Origin: an uncultured Flavobacteriales bacterium
GTDB taxonomy: Bacteria > Bacteroidota > Bacteroidia > Flavobacteriales_G > NORP312
Assembly (NCBI GenBank): GCA_905480125.1
Contig: CAJQPE010000006.1
Span: 20,045-84,044 of the forward strand
DNA length: 64,000 nt
Direction: 5' to 3'
Shown here: piece after piece, positions 55,557 to 64,000 of the stretch
Numbering within the stretch: the first letter of the stretch is position 1
Layout: every line of letters begins with the position of its first letter
Translations under genes and position numbers: made by a program
The notes under the pieces: model-generated
Seen by the model: the letters and a program-made list of their open reading frames with translations, nothing else
Database searches by the model: none
What the model was told of the DNA's origin: nothing

Positions 55557-56162
55557 ATGAAAGATGAAGGAAATAACATATTTTCTGTTTTCGATGAATT
55601 ACTTCAACGAAGTAATAAAGAAAAGGCTCTTAACCAATTCTCAAAAGTGATATGGATGACCGGACTTTCTGGTTCAGGCAAGACGTCAATTGCTTTAGGA
55701 TTAGAGCATAAACTTCATACAAATGGTTATCTAACTCAAATTCTAGATGGTGATAATATTCGTACTGGAATAAATAAAAATTTGGGATTTTCAGATGAAG
55801 ACAGAACGGAAAATATCAGAAGAATTGCAGAAGTTTCAAAACTTTTCTTGAACTGCGGAGTTATTGCGATTAACTGTTTCGTTAGTCCCACGATTGAGAT
55901 TCGAAAACTAGCTCAACAAATAATCGGTAGAAACGATTTTATTGAAGTATTTATCAATACGCCCTTGGAGGTTTGCGAGCGAAGGGATCCAAAAGGATTA
56001 TACAAAAAGGCTAGGAATGGAGAAATCAAAGATTTTACAGGCGTTTCTGCGCCATTTGAAAAACCAACTTCACCAAACATAGAGATAACAACGGAAGGAA
56101 AATCGATCGAAGATTGTGTGAACGCACTATATTCGGAAATTCTAATTTTGATCAAAAAATAA
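55557..56162 (+). CDS. cysC: Adenylylsulfate (APS) kinase CysC
   Basis: Phosphorylates APS to PAPS. The P-loop GLSGSGKTS begins at residue 36, followed by DGDNIR and the APS-site NLGFSDEDRTENIRR. The tail has FTGVSAPFE, typical of the family. At 201 residues it is a free-standing kinase, not fused to CysN. It starts the cysC-cysD-cysN operon, with cysD 4 bases downstream. Confidence 0.95.
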   Translation: MKDEGNNIFSVFDELLQRSNKEKALNQFSKVIWMTGLSGSGKTSIALGLEHKLHTNGYLTQILDGDNIRTGINKNLGFSDEDRTENIRRIAEVSKLFLNCGVIAINCFVSPTIEIRKLAQQIIGRNDFIEVFINTPLEVCERRDPKGLYKKARNGEIKDFTGVSAPFEKPTSPNIEITTEGKSIEDCVNALYSEILILIKK

Positions 56163-56166
56163 GGGC

Positions 56167-57072
56167 ATGCAATCGTACAATTTATCACATCTAAAAGAGC
56201 TCGAGGCTGAAAGCATCTATGTAATCAGAGAAGTTGCTGCACAATTTGAAAAACCGGCATTATTGTTTTCAGGTGGAAAAGATAGTATTGTCTGTTTTCA
56301 TTTAGCTAGAAAGGCATTTTTTCCGGCTAAAGTCCCTTTTCCTCTAGTGCACGTTGATACTGGTCATAACTTCCAAGAAACTATTGAGTTCAGAGATAAA
56401 TTGGTTGAAAAATATAGTGCAAACTTAATTGTTGGTTCAGTACAACAAAGTATCGACGAAGGCAAATCCATTGAAGAAAAAGGCTTCAACGCAAGTAGAA
56501 ATGGATTGCAAACAGCTACTTTATTGGAAACTATAGAAAATAATAAGTTCGATGCCTGCATGGGCGGTGCTAGAAGAGACGAAGAGAAAGCTCGCGCGAA
56601 AGAACGATTTTTCAGCCATAGAGATGATTTTGGTCAATGGGACCCGAAAAATCAGCGTCCAGAAATTTGGAATATCTTTAACGGGAAGAAGAACTTTGGC
56701 GAAACATTCAGAATATTTCCAATTAGCAACTGGACAGAAATGGATATTTGGCAGTATATTCTCCAAGAAAAAATTGAATTACCTTCCATCTATTTTGCGC
56801 ATCAACGAGAGGTCTTTACTAGAGACGAAGTGATTTATGGAAAAACCAATTTCATTAACATGAAACCAGATGAAACTACGGAAATGAAACAAGTTCGATT
56901 TAGAACAATTGGTGATGCATCGTGCACTGGAGCAGTAGAATCTTCTGCTGATTCATTGGAGAAAATTATTGAAGAGGTTGCTGCTACACGCACAACTGAA
57001 CGAGGCACGCGTGCTGACGACAAGAGGTCTGAGGCTGCAATGGAAGATCGAAAAAAACAAGGATACTTTTAA
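56167..57072 (+). CDS. cysD: Sulfate adenylyltransferase subunit 2 CysD
   Basis: The catalytic subunit of ATP sulfurylase, which makes APS from sulfate and ATP. The PP-loop SGGKDS is at residues 35-40, with ACMGGARRDEEKARAKER and FPISNWTEMDIW downstream. The length of 301 residues is usual. It works as a heterodimer with the GTPase CysN, encoded 10 bases downstream. Confidence 0.96.
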   Translation: MQSYNLSHLKELEAESIYVIREVAAQFEKPALLFSGGKDSIVCFHLARKAFFPAKVPFPLVHVDTGHNFQETIEFRDKLVEKYSANLIVGSVQQSIDEGKSIEEKGFNASRNGLQTATLLETIENNKFDACMGGARRDEEKARAKERFFSHRDDFGQWDPKNQRPEIWNIFNGKKNFGETFRIFPISNWTEMDIWQYILQEKIELPSIYFAHQREVFTRDEVIYGKTNFINMKPDETTEMKQVRFRTIGDASCTGAVESSADSLEKIIEEVAATRTTERGTRADDKRSEAAMEDRKKQGYF

Positions 57073-57082
57073 TTATAGAACT

Positions 57083-58348
57083 ATGTCAGAAGAAGGATAT
57101 TTAGATATGGAACTGCTTCGCTTCTCAACTGCCGGGAGCGTTGATGATGGAAAAAGTACACTTATTGGAAGGTTGCTATATGATAGTAAATCCATTTTCC
57201 AAGATCAAATGGAGGCTATCGAAGAAGCCAGCAAAAGAAAAGGGGAAGAAAATGTAAATCTTGCATTGTTAACTGACGGTTTGCGATCTGAGAGAGAGCA
57301 AGGAATTACAATTGACGTTGCTTATCGATATTTCGCAACACCTAAACGTAAATTCATTATTGCTGATACTCCTGGTCACATTCAGTATACTCGAAATATG
57401 GTTACAGGTTCAAGCACTGCCAACCTTGCGATAATATTGGTTGATGCTAGGCATGGGGTTGTAGAACAAACGAAGCGACATTCATTTATTGCTTCCCTTC
57501 TCCAAATTCCACATATTGTTTATTGCATAAACAAAATGGACTTAGTCGACTATAAAGAGGAAGCTTACGATAAAGTTAGAGCAGAGCTCGAAGCATTTAG
57601 TTCTAAACTTGACACTAAAGATGTTCGTTTTATTCCGTTAAGCGCTTTATTAGGAGACAATGTTGTTGATAGAAGTTCGCAAATGGACTGGTATGGTGGG
57701 CCGACTCTTATGTATTTATTAGAAACTATTCATATAGGAAGTGATCACAATCATGTTGATAGAAGGTTTCCTATTCAACATGTGATTCGACCTCAGACTA
57801 AAGAATATCATGATTATAGAGGTTATGCTGGTAGAATTGCTGGTGGTGTGTTTAAGCCTGGTGATGATGTAATGGTGCTGCCTAGTGGATTTTCATCTAA
57901 GATAAAAAGCATTGACACATTAGATGGGCAATTGGAAGAAGCTTTTGCACCCATGAGTGTTACAATGACCCTTGAAGATGACATCGATATTAGTAGAGGT
58001 GATATGCTTGTTAGGGAGACTAATGCACCGGAAGCGACTCAAGATATCGACATAATGCTTTGTTGGATGAACAAAAATCCTCTTTTACCTAATGGAAAAT
58101 ATGCAGTAAAGCATACATCTAAAGATGTTAGGTGTATCGTAAAAGAAATTCAATACAAAGTTGACGTGAATACGCTTCACCGAGTTGACGATAATAAGGA
58201 AATTAACATGAACGATATTGCTAGAGTTAAGTTGAGAACAACTGCTCCCCTGTTTATAGATAAATACAATCGGAATAGGATGACCGGAAGTTTAATTCTG
58301 ATAGACGAAGCAACTAATGAAACTGTTGCCGCGGGGATGATTATTTAA
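57083..58348 (+). CDS. cysN: Sulfate adenylyltransferase subunit 1 (GTPase) CysN
   Basis: A GTPase that drives the CysD reaction. The track ORF starts at 56969 inside cysD; I use the ATG at 57083 (MSEEGYLDMELLRFSTAG), giving 421 residues. The G motifs are GSVDDGKST, DTPGHIQYTRNM and NKMDLVD. The C-terminal EF-Tu-like beta-barrels are complete. There is no fused APS kinase, consistent with the separate cysC. No cysH, cysIJ or sulfotransferase is in the window, so whether PAPS feeds reduction or sulfation cannot be told. Confidence 0.95.
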   Translation: MSEEGYLDMELLRFSTAGSVDDGKSTLIGRLLYDSKSIFQDQMEAIEEASKRKGEENVNLALLTDGLRSEREQGITIDVAYRYFATPKRKFIIADTPGHIQYTRNMVTGSSTANLAIILVDARHGVVEQTKRHSFIASLLQIPHIVYCINKMDLVDYKEEAYDKVRAELEAFSSKLDTKDVRFIPLSALLGDNVVDRSSQMDWYGGPTLMYLLETIHIGSDHNHVDRRFPIQHVIRPQTKEYHDYRGYAGRIAGGVFKPGDDVMVLPSGFSSKIKSIDTLDGQLEEAFAPMSVTMTLEDDIDISRGDMLVRETNAPEATQDIDIMLCWMNKNPLLPNGKYAVKHTSKDVRCIVKEIQYKVDVNTLHRVDDNKEINMNDIARVKLRTTAPLFIDKYNRNRMTGSLILIDEATNETVAAGMII

Positions 58349-58424
58349 CGACATTTAGGGTGAAAAATCGTAAAAAATCCTGATTTTATCTGGAAGATTT
58401 TATATTTATAAGTTACTGTATTTT

Positions 58425-59090
58425 TTATTTCAGTGTAAATCGAATTGGCAAGTTGTAAGATACTGGAACAGTTTTCCCTCTTTGTTTCCCAGGTTTCCAT
58501 TTTGGCATATTTTTAACAACTCTCATCGCCTCTTCATCACATCCTCCGCCAATTCCTCTTAGAACTTTAACGTCCTTAATAGTTCCGTCAATCCAAACAA
58601 CAAAATTCACATATACCATACCCTTAATTCCTGCATCTTTTGCCATCGCAGGGTATTTGATGTTTTTTCCTAAAAATCTAAAAAGCTCTTCTTCACCTCC
58701 AGGAAAACCAGGCATATCCTCTACAACGGTAAAAATCTCCTGCTCAGCCTCAACCTCTTCAACAATTTCAACGATTTCTACTTCTGTATCTTCGTCGATT
58801 TCAGTTTCTTCGATTTCTATATCCTCTACCTCTTCGTCATCTTCAACTATCTCAATTTCGACTGCTGCTGGCGGTGGTGGTGGTGGTGGTACAATTTCTT
58901 GTTGTGTAATTGGAATCATTTCTTCCTCTTCTTGATCGTAATCAAAATCACCAAACATCGCTTGAACCATATCATAATCTTTCCATTGAACGATGATGCA
59001 GAAACTAGATAAAGCAACTACTAAACCAACCATAAAAAGTAGTGTCTTTTTTTGCTCGATATTAGCTTCTGGGTTTTTCTTTAATTCCAT
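58425..59090 (-). CDS. tonB: Energy transducer TonB
   Basis: A 221-residue inner-membrane protein that couples the proton gradient to outer-membrane receptors. One membrane helix lies at about residues 16-36. A Pro run (PPPPPPP) and an unusually acidic Glu/Asp/Val/Ile repeat (about 75-125) span the periplasm. The C-terminal TonB domain is at 140-221 (YPAMAKDAGIKGMVYV, GGGCDEEAMRVVKNMPKW, NLPIRFTL). Most TonB linkers are Pro/Lys-rich; this one is acidic after the Pro run. A decayed paralogue lies just upstream. Confidence 0.93.
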   Translation of the reverse strand: MELKKNPEANIEQKKTLLFMVGLVVALSSFCIIVQWKDYDMVQAMFGDFDYDQEEEEMIPITQQEIVPPPPPPPAAVEIEIVEDDEEVEDIEIEETEIDEDTEVEIVEIVEEVEAEQEIFTVVEDMPGFPGGEEELFRFLGKNIKYPAMAKDAGIKGMVYVNFVVWIDGTIKDVKVLRGIGGGCDEEAMRVVKNMPKWKPGKQRGKTVPVSYNLPIRFTLK

Positions 59091-59119
59091 AAGTTTTAAT
59101 TTGCCTGCTAATTTACAAC

Positions 59120-59410
59120 TTATTCTGATTTTACTTGCTTCAAAGTAAATTTTATAGGTACGCTATACCTAACAGCTACAGGAATACCATTATTTTTTCT
59201 CGAACACCAATCCTCCATTGATTTTATAACACGTAAAGCTTCTTCTGTGTATCCGCCTCCAAAACTTCTTAGGACTTTAATATCTTTCATTTTACCCTTT
59301 TTACTAATTGTAAACTAAATGTTTACAGTTCCTTCTATGCCATTATTTTTTGCCATTCGCGGTTAATCGATTTAATTGGATATGCACTTAAACATTTCCT
59401 TTTCGATTTT
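59120..59410 (-). pseudogene. Decayed tonB paralogue (C-terminal domain remnant)
   Basis: One reading frame of about 97 codons aligns along its length with the TonB C-terminal domain without indels: PRMAKNNGIEGTVNI, then KMKDIKVLRSFGGGYTEEALRVIK and RYSVPIKFTLK before the TAA at 59120. Three in-frame stops break it, TAA at 59372-59374, TAA at 59363-59365 and TAG at 59315-59317. One falls where the intact copy has the Tyr of KYP. No start or membrane helix is found upstream before the VanZ gene. This is a recent pseudogene fragment of a tandem duplicate; it may still hold the tonB promoter. Confidence 0.85.
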
Positions 59411-59426
59411 TTTGTTTCTATAGTAT

Positions 59427-59801
59427 TTAGTTTTTAAGGTTTCCATATACTAATCTGAAACTTAAAACACCTGCCAATGCGCCAATACTATTAGCAAACA
59501 TATCCAAGAGTTCGATACTCCGAGAAACAAATATCGTGCCTTGAAGCAATTCAACAAAAACTCCATAAAAAACACTTATGATCACTGCAATTAAGACACA
59601 ATTAAACCGCAGGCTTGAGACCCAAATTTGCTTCTTAAATGAAACAATAAGCATATGAGAAAGCAATAAATACAGAACAAAGTGAACCGCCTTATCAATC
59701 CCATTAATGGAAGAATCTGGCAAATTATCGCTTGGCAAACTACTTAAAAGTAATATCAGCAAAGCCCAACCAAATGGCGGAATATAGTGACGAAGGGACA
59801 C
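59427..59801 (-). CDS. VanZ-like family membrane protein
   Basis: A 124-residue protein with three or four hydrophobic segments. It has the VanZ-type layout: GIDKAVHFVLYLLLSHML, then VFYGVFVELLQG with a conserved Glu, then LDMFANSIGALAGV with Asp and Asn. Function is unknown outside teicoplanin-resistance VanZ, and no resistance is implied. The start is GTG at 59801. It lies 19 bases after gcvH. Confidence 0.82.
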   Translation of the reverse strand: MSLRHYIPPFGWALLILLLSSLPSDNLPDSSINGIDKAVHFVLYLLLSHMLIVSFKKQIWVSSLRFNCVLIAVIISVFYGVFVELLQGTIFVSRSIELLDMFANSIGALAGVLSFRLVYGNLKN

Positions 59802-59820
59802 TTATTTTTAAGAAAAAGAA

Positions 59821-60201
59821 TTATGCTCCTACGTGCTCCTTGTACTGATCAGCGGTCATCAGCGAGTCTAACTCACTTGTGTCAGACATTTTAATCTTAA
59901 TCATCCAACCTTCACCGTATGCGTCTTGGTTAACAGTTTCTGGTGAAGATTCTAACGCTTCATTAAAAGCCGTAACCGTTCCTGACAAAGGCATAAATAA
60001 ATCTGAAACCGTTTTTACAGCTTCTACTGTTCCAAAGACTTCTTCTTTAGTTAATTCTTCCCCTTCAGTTTCAATCTCAACAAAAACAATATCTCCCAAT
60101 TCGCCCTGCGCAAAATCAGTAATTCCAACAGTTGCATATTCTCCTTCAACCTTAATCCACTCATGGTCTTCTGTATATTTTAACTCTTGAGGTATGTTCA
60201 T
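59821..60201 (-). CDS. gcvH: Glycine cleavage system H protein
   Basis: The lipoyl carrier of the glycine cleavage system. The lipoylated residue is Lys63 in TVEAVKTVSDL, with the family start YTEDHEWIKVEG and GITDFAQGELGDIV. The length of 126 residues is typical. It sits downstream of sprA, an association I recall from other flavobacteria, and not beside other gcv genes. Confidence 0.96.
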   Translation of the reverse strand: MNIPQELKYTEDHEWIKVEGEYATVGITDFAQGELGDIVFVEIETEGEELTKEEVFGTVEAVKTVSDLFMPLSGTVTAFNEALESSPETVNQDAYGEGWMIKIKMSDTSELDSLMTADQYKEHVGA

Positions 60202-60217
60202 GGTTCTTGATTTTAGG

Positions 60218-60225
60218 CAAATATA
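60218..60225 (-). promoter_or_regulatory. -7 element TATATTTG for gcvH
   Basis: An exact TAnnTTTG on the minus strand, 16 bases before the gcvH ATG, in the 61-base gap after sprA. Confidence 0.42.
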
Positions 60226-60262
60226 TAATGAAGTTATCTAAAGTAGAAGTTATAAGCCAAAT

Positions 60263-63200
60263 TTATCCTGCAAGAGTAAACAAGATGCTCACTCCAAAAT
60301 TTAAATCCCAACGTTTAAACGTTGTAGATGTCTTCGGTATATTCATTCCGTAATCGGCAAAAGCTCTTAAACGAAGTGCTTTACTCAGATTGTAATCACC
60401 CGTTACTTTTATTGATATAATATCTTGACCACTAGTTGTCTGCTGACTTTCCTCGATCACTTTTCTAATAATTGTTTCGTTTCTTCTATACGACAAATCG
60501 GCTCTTAATTTAAGAGGGCTAATTACATCCGTACCTTCACGAAGTTGAAATGGCAATTTTACTTTGTCAATAATATAGCCCATACCAAGAACGTATTCCA
60601 TTCCTTTCTGTTCTGTAATTTGTGTGTTCGCTATATTAAGAGAAAGCGTTCTGTCTTTTCGAATCTCGAACTTACCTTGAAAACTATTTTGAAAAGTCAT
60701 ATCAACATTGATAAGCGGGCTAAACTTCTCTGATATCGTTATGGTATTCAATACCAACTTAGATTCATAGTTTGCACTTTGATCCAGCATTTGCTCAACA
60801 TCCATTCTATCACGATCTCGATCGTAATCCAAATTAGTAGAATAACCGCTTACGCTGTAAGATGATTTGTAAGAATGATTCAACGATATTTTACGAACAT
60901 ATTTTTTCAAAAACTTAATTTTAGATAAGCCATTATATCGAATACTCCAGTTTGGAATTGGCAAATACTTAGAGTTTTTATAACCAACTGCGGCAGGGTC
61001 TAGTGATACATTTTCAGGGCTTGTTCCTGTATAAGCTGCCAAGAAAGCGGGCACCAAGACTTCTTTTGATGTTGCTCCATAGCCTTGCCTATATCCTTGA
61101 CCCAGAGAATCGTTTTCATGCGGCAGGCCATCATTAGAAGAAATACCATCCATATCATCTAACCGCTGTGAAATGGTAACTCTATTTTGTAAAAATTGAT
61201 CGAAGATGGCAGAATTATTTGAGCCAAACCCATCAATAAAAGCTGTTTGAATTGTAATTATTGACGAGCTATAACTACCCATTTCGGTTGGGCTTTCTGT
61301 CAACCATTGATTCGCATAAACACCTGAATCACCTTGATACCTATAGTATTCAGTTTTATTTAACGAATTGGTCATATTAGCTGTTAACTCAATTCGTAAA
61401 TCTTTAATTGGTTCAACACTAGCTCGAATGCTCAAATTCTCACTAAATGTTCTCGAAAACTGAGTATTAATTGAGTCATTCTTTTTTAGCCAATCATTCA
61501 TCATCGCCCAATGAGCATAGTGATTAGTATCACTATTACCCCAATCGTCTTGCTGTCCGAAAAGAAAACCGTAACCGGGTGCTCCAAAATCATCCATCCC
61601 TAACACACTAGTTTCACCATTATAACCTGGCAATAAGGTTCCTCTATTTCGGGAATAGGTACCATTCACATTTCTGATACTCATAAGAGTTCGCGCTGCA
61701 TAGTCGAGGGGTGTTTTCTGATTCTTTTTATTTTTATCTTTTTTCTTTTTTTCTTTATCTTCCTCTTTTTTTCCTTTAGCGCTTTTACTAGATCGTGAAT
61801 TCGTTCTGCTAGATTTTCGGAATTTGTTATTCACCTTTTTTAAATATCCCACCTTATTATATAAAGTAACCACATTAAATGTAGCATTTAGATTATATGT
61901 TTGAGAATTCTGAATTGTATTCCCAAATCCTTTAGCCGCGAATGCTTCTCTTGTCCATATGTAGCTAGTTGAATACCTTGCTGTCGAGTTAATCCAATTT
62001 GTTAAAGGAAATTTACTGAACGGAATAGTGTAATTAATATTGGTGTTATGTCTATAATCTAAATTCTCACCGCCACTAAAAACACTAGTCATAACAGAAT
62101 CTTTAAAATTCTCGTAATCTTGCTGCACAATCGCATTATCAGAATTTCTATTAATCTCCCTTATGTTCTGGGCATCTTCTTCTATGAGAGAATTAGCCCC
62201 TGCAGTAAAATCAAGCTTTAGTGCTTTCGATAAATCATACTTAAAACTATAACTCCGAGACCAGTTAAAATTCTTGTTATAAAAAGGATCTATATCTGCC
62301 CTTATCCCGGGGTTGACGTTTCTAATTACCCGCTCGTTATACATCCGATTAACGTCTGTTCTAAACCCTATTTGTTTTGGTCCTGGGTAAAAATTAAAAT
62401 CTTTTATTATCCGTAAATATTTAGATTTCCTTAAAAACTTGACCTTATTAAACGGCTTAATATTTTTAGGACTCGCGTTGAAATTATAGTTTAACCCGCC
62501 GCGATAATTTTTTATCAAATCCTGCTCTAATTCAAAATTATGATGATTTTCTTCAGTATAAGCATAGGTTCCAGTCCAGTTTGAGATGTCATAGAATCTA
62601 GTTTTTCGATCACTACCTTTCGCCTTTTCTTTTCTTATATTGGTGAAATTTAGACTTTTTCTTGTTGTAATATCCCTGGTGATTTTCCTCAATTCTTGTT
62701 TAGCAAACAGGGCGTCAGCTTTTGGCAAACCAGATGTCACTGCATTTTCGTATAATGAAGTCGGAACATCTTCAGCCAATGGAGAAAATTCAGGTGTACT
62801 CTCAATAACTGAAAAGCCAACGTACATTGGTAATCTAATTCCTATTTTTTCTGGAATAAATTTTCCAAGCTGGATTGTAGATGATACATCAAGCGTTTTC
62901 AACGTTTCTTTTTGTCGTTCGTTAACTTTTTGCTCAACAGTACCAAATCCTTTAGTTCTAATACTACCCGAAGCGGATATGTTTGCCAAGTCTGCAAAGT
63001 TAGCAGATACCCTGCCGATTGCTGCCCAACCACCATTATCGTCAAATTCTGTTAATCGTAACTCATTTACCCATATCGTTGCGCATTTTGGTAAGCCATC
63101 GTCAGGATCTGGGTTTGATTGTCTGTTTGGGTTTCTAACACCAATCATAATTGTGGTAACTTCAGCTAGGTTAGGATTTCCGGAAATATATATTTGCGCA

Positions 63201-64000
63201 CCACTGCTTAATGTTGAGTCATAAACTATTTGTGCATTAGCATGTTTCCCATCGAGAATTGCCTGATTCCGTATAAGCTTGATGCCCCATAAATCTTCAA
63301 AATTAATATCTACATTATTTGAAGGTGGCCAAACTTTTTCTTGATCACTTTGAGAAGTTCCCAAATACCTAGCTGGCTCAGTAACGGCTAACGGAATTTC
63401 ATATTCGTAATAGTTTTGGTCAAAATCTGTACCTAAACGGACAAATAGTTTCAAATCTCCATCTTCTAATGTGCCATCCTGCAAAAGTTCTGCGTGAGAA
63501 AACATACGCAAACGCTTATAACGCCTTAGGTCCATCTCGATATTCTTATAAGCAGAATAGGCACTGCCGTCTTCAAGGTTACATACCTCAAGAGTCATCG
63601 ATTGTTCGTTAGCTCTAGTCTGCTGTTGGGCACCATAAGTAAGCTCCCTTAAAATCCCAGGCGGTAAAATATAATTAACAGGTGTTTTTTCAGAATTTTC
63701 TTCAATATTCAAGGCGCCAATATTAAAATCTTGAGCAGATTCTTCATTTAGTTCTTCACCACCTGAATAAATTGTTTCGGTATACTTTCTCCATTGTCCT
63801 CGAGTTAATTGGAGCTGAGCAAACCGAAGATAAACTGGTTTATCGAATCCAGTCATATACATACGTATAAAACGCATAGAACGAAAGTCTGAAATACCAC
63901 CAACGGCTTTCTCAAATTCGGCCATTGGTATTTTGAATTGATACCATTTAACTGATCTCTCCCCATCAGAAGTTGTTGCCTTAGCTTCTAAAATATTATT
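60263..64000 (-). CDS. sprA: T9SS translocon / gliding protein SprA (Sov), partial, N-terminus outside window
   Basis: The giant outer-membrane beta-barrel through which T9SS cargo leaves the cell. 1245 residues, about the C-terminal half, are visible. The track starts at an internal Met (63925), but the frame stays open to the window edge (NILEAKATTSDGERSVKW). Recognisable segments are FRSMRFIRMYMTGFDKPVYLRFA-type sequence, IWVNELRLTEFDDNGGWA, and many amphipathic strands ending in FGVSILFTLAG. A Lys/Glu/Asp-rich loop (KKEEDKEKKKKDKNKK) interrupts the barrel near 61720-61800. With GldB and GldC it shows that this organism has the gliding/T9SS machinery. Confidence 0.93.
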   Translation of the reverse strand, partial: NNILEAKATTSDGERSVKWYQFKIPMAEFEKAVGGISDFRSMRFIRMYMTGFDKPVYLRFAQLQLTRGQWRKYTETIYSGGEELNEESAQDFNIGALNIEENSEKTPVNYILPPGILRELTYGAQQQTRANEQSMTLEVCNLEDGSAYSAYKNIEMDLRRYKRLRMFSHAELLQDGTLEDGDLKLFVRLGTDFDQNYYEYEIPLAVTEPARYLGTSQSDQEKVWPPSNNVDINFEDLWGIKLIRNQAILDGKHANAQIVYDSTLSSGAQIYISGNPNLAEVTTIMIGVRNPNRQSNPDPDDGLPKCATIWVNELRLTEFDDNGGWAAIGRVSANFADLANISASGSIRTKGFGTVEQKVNERQKETLKTLDVSSTIQLGKFIPEKIGIRLPMYVGFSVIESTPEFSPLAEDVPTSLYENAVTSGLPKADALFAKQELRKITRDITTRKSLNFTNIRKEKAKGSDRKTRFYDISNWTGTYAYTEENHHNFELEQDLIKNYRGGLNYNFNASPKNIKPFNKVKFLRKSKYLRIIKDFNFYPGPKQIGFRTDVNRMYNERVIRNVNPGIRADIDPFYNKNFNWSRSYSFKYDLSKALKLDFTAGANSLIEEDAQNIREINRNSDNAIVQQDYENFKDSVMTSVFSGGENLDYRHNTNINYTIPFSKFPLTNWINSTARYSTSYIWTREAFAAKGFGNTIQNSQTYNLNATFNVVTLYNKVGYLKKVNNKFRKSSRTNSRSSKSAKGKKEEDKEKKKKDKNKKNQKTPLDYAARTLMSIRNVNGTYSRNRGTLLPGYNGETSVLGMDDFGAPGYGFLFGQQDDWGNSDTNHYAHWAMMNDWLKKNDSINTQFSRTFSENLSIRASVEPIKDLRIELTANMTNSLNKTEYYRYQGDSGVYANQWLTESPTEMGSYSSSIITIQTAFIDGFGSNNSAIFDQFLQNRVTISQRLDDMDGISSNDGLPHENDSLGQGYRQGYGATSKEVLVPAFLAAYTGTSPENVSLDPAAVGYKNSKYLPIPNWSIRYNGLSKIKFLKKYVRKISLNHSYKSSYSVSGYSTNLDYDRDRDRMDVEQMLDQSANYESKLVLNTITISEKFSPLINVDMTFQNSFQGKFEIRKDRTLSLNIANTQITEQKGMEYVLGMGYIIDKVKLPFQLREGTDVISPLKLRADLSYRRNETIIRKVIEESQQTTSGQDIISIKVTGDYNLSKALRLRAFADYGMNIPKTSTTFKRWDLNFGVSILFTLAG

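Noticed and set aside
58349-58424. Hairpin between cysN and tonB as a bidirectional terminator
   Set aside because: The only inverted segment (AAAATC-CT-GATTTT) is AT-rich with a 2-base loop and unlikely to be stable.
58657-58935. Plus-strand ORF rich in Ser and Gly
   Set aside because: It is the antisense shadow of the acidic and proline-rich linker of tonB.
59427-59801. VanZ-like gene as a glycopeptide resistance determinant
   Set aside because: The family is widespread without resistance, and no other van genes are near.

Overview
The window comes from the chromosome of a Bacteroidota bacterium, most like a flavobacterial lineage. It is AT-rich. It encodes gliding and type IX secretion (T9SS) proteins (GldB, GldC, SprA, PorP/SprF, type A and type B sorting tails). 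TAnnTTTG promoter elements recur upstream of genes, and ribosome-binding sites are weak. No species is claimed. No rRNA, CRISPR array, insertion sequence, prophage or origin was seen.

Region 1 (1-5.4 kb, minus strand) is the start of the dcw division and cell-wall cluster: mraZ, rsmH, ftsL-like, ftsI and murE (cut by the window edge). A triple 10-bp repeat upstream of mraZ looks like its autoregulatory operator. Region 2 (5.4-18.2 kb) holds a hydrolase, engB, a CHU_C cargo protein, gldC/gldB, a beta-barrel protein, nadE, the korAB ferredoxin oxidoreductase, and a trmB / alkyltransferase-like / mrp / NifU-like operon. Region 3 (18.2-23.5 kb) holds a GSCFA protein, a DksA-like zinc protein, a 2-hydroxyacid dehydrogenase, aspartate kinase, an acetyltransferase and fructose bisphosphatase.

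Region 4 (23.5-32.4 kb) is the most accessory-looking part. It has a 1335-residue secreted repeat (fibre-like) protein, a small CHU_C protein whose start codon is missing or shifted, a PorP/SprF partner, and a large TPR/PD40/OmpA protein with multiplied carboxypeptidase-regulatory-like modules. It looks like a self-contained cargo-export and surface-attachment module. Region 5 (32.4-42.6 kb) is mostly housekeeping: mfd, a lipoprotein, a DUF1853 protein, an M48 peptidase and the tig-clpP-clpX operon. Region 6 (42.6-48.1 kb) has a serine beta-lactamase-fold lipoprotein, a type A T9SS cargo, a 440-bp AT-rich non-coding stretch, an NlpC/P60 hydrolase followed by two lipoproteins, and a tRNA-Leu with its terminator.

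Region 7 (48.2-58.4 kb) is metabolic: a flavin reductase-like protein, a DUF3127 OB-fold protein, a fatty-acid transporter, cysQ, a tandem DUF2061 protein, deoC with an active and a truncated dead aldehyde dehydrogenase (a split ALDH16-like pair), and cysC-cysD-cysN for PAPS synthesis. Region 8 (58.4-64 kb) has tonB, a decayed second tonB with three in-frame stops, a VanZ-like protein, gcvH and the C-terminal half of the T9SS translocon sprA.

Genes are densely packed. Many neighbours overlap by 1-8 bases, and five convergent pairs share their stop-codon bases. All functions are read from sequence motifs and translated ORFs; no database search was run.
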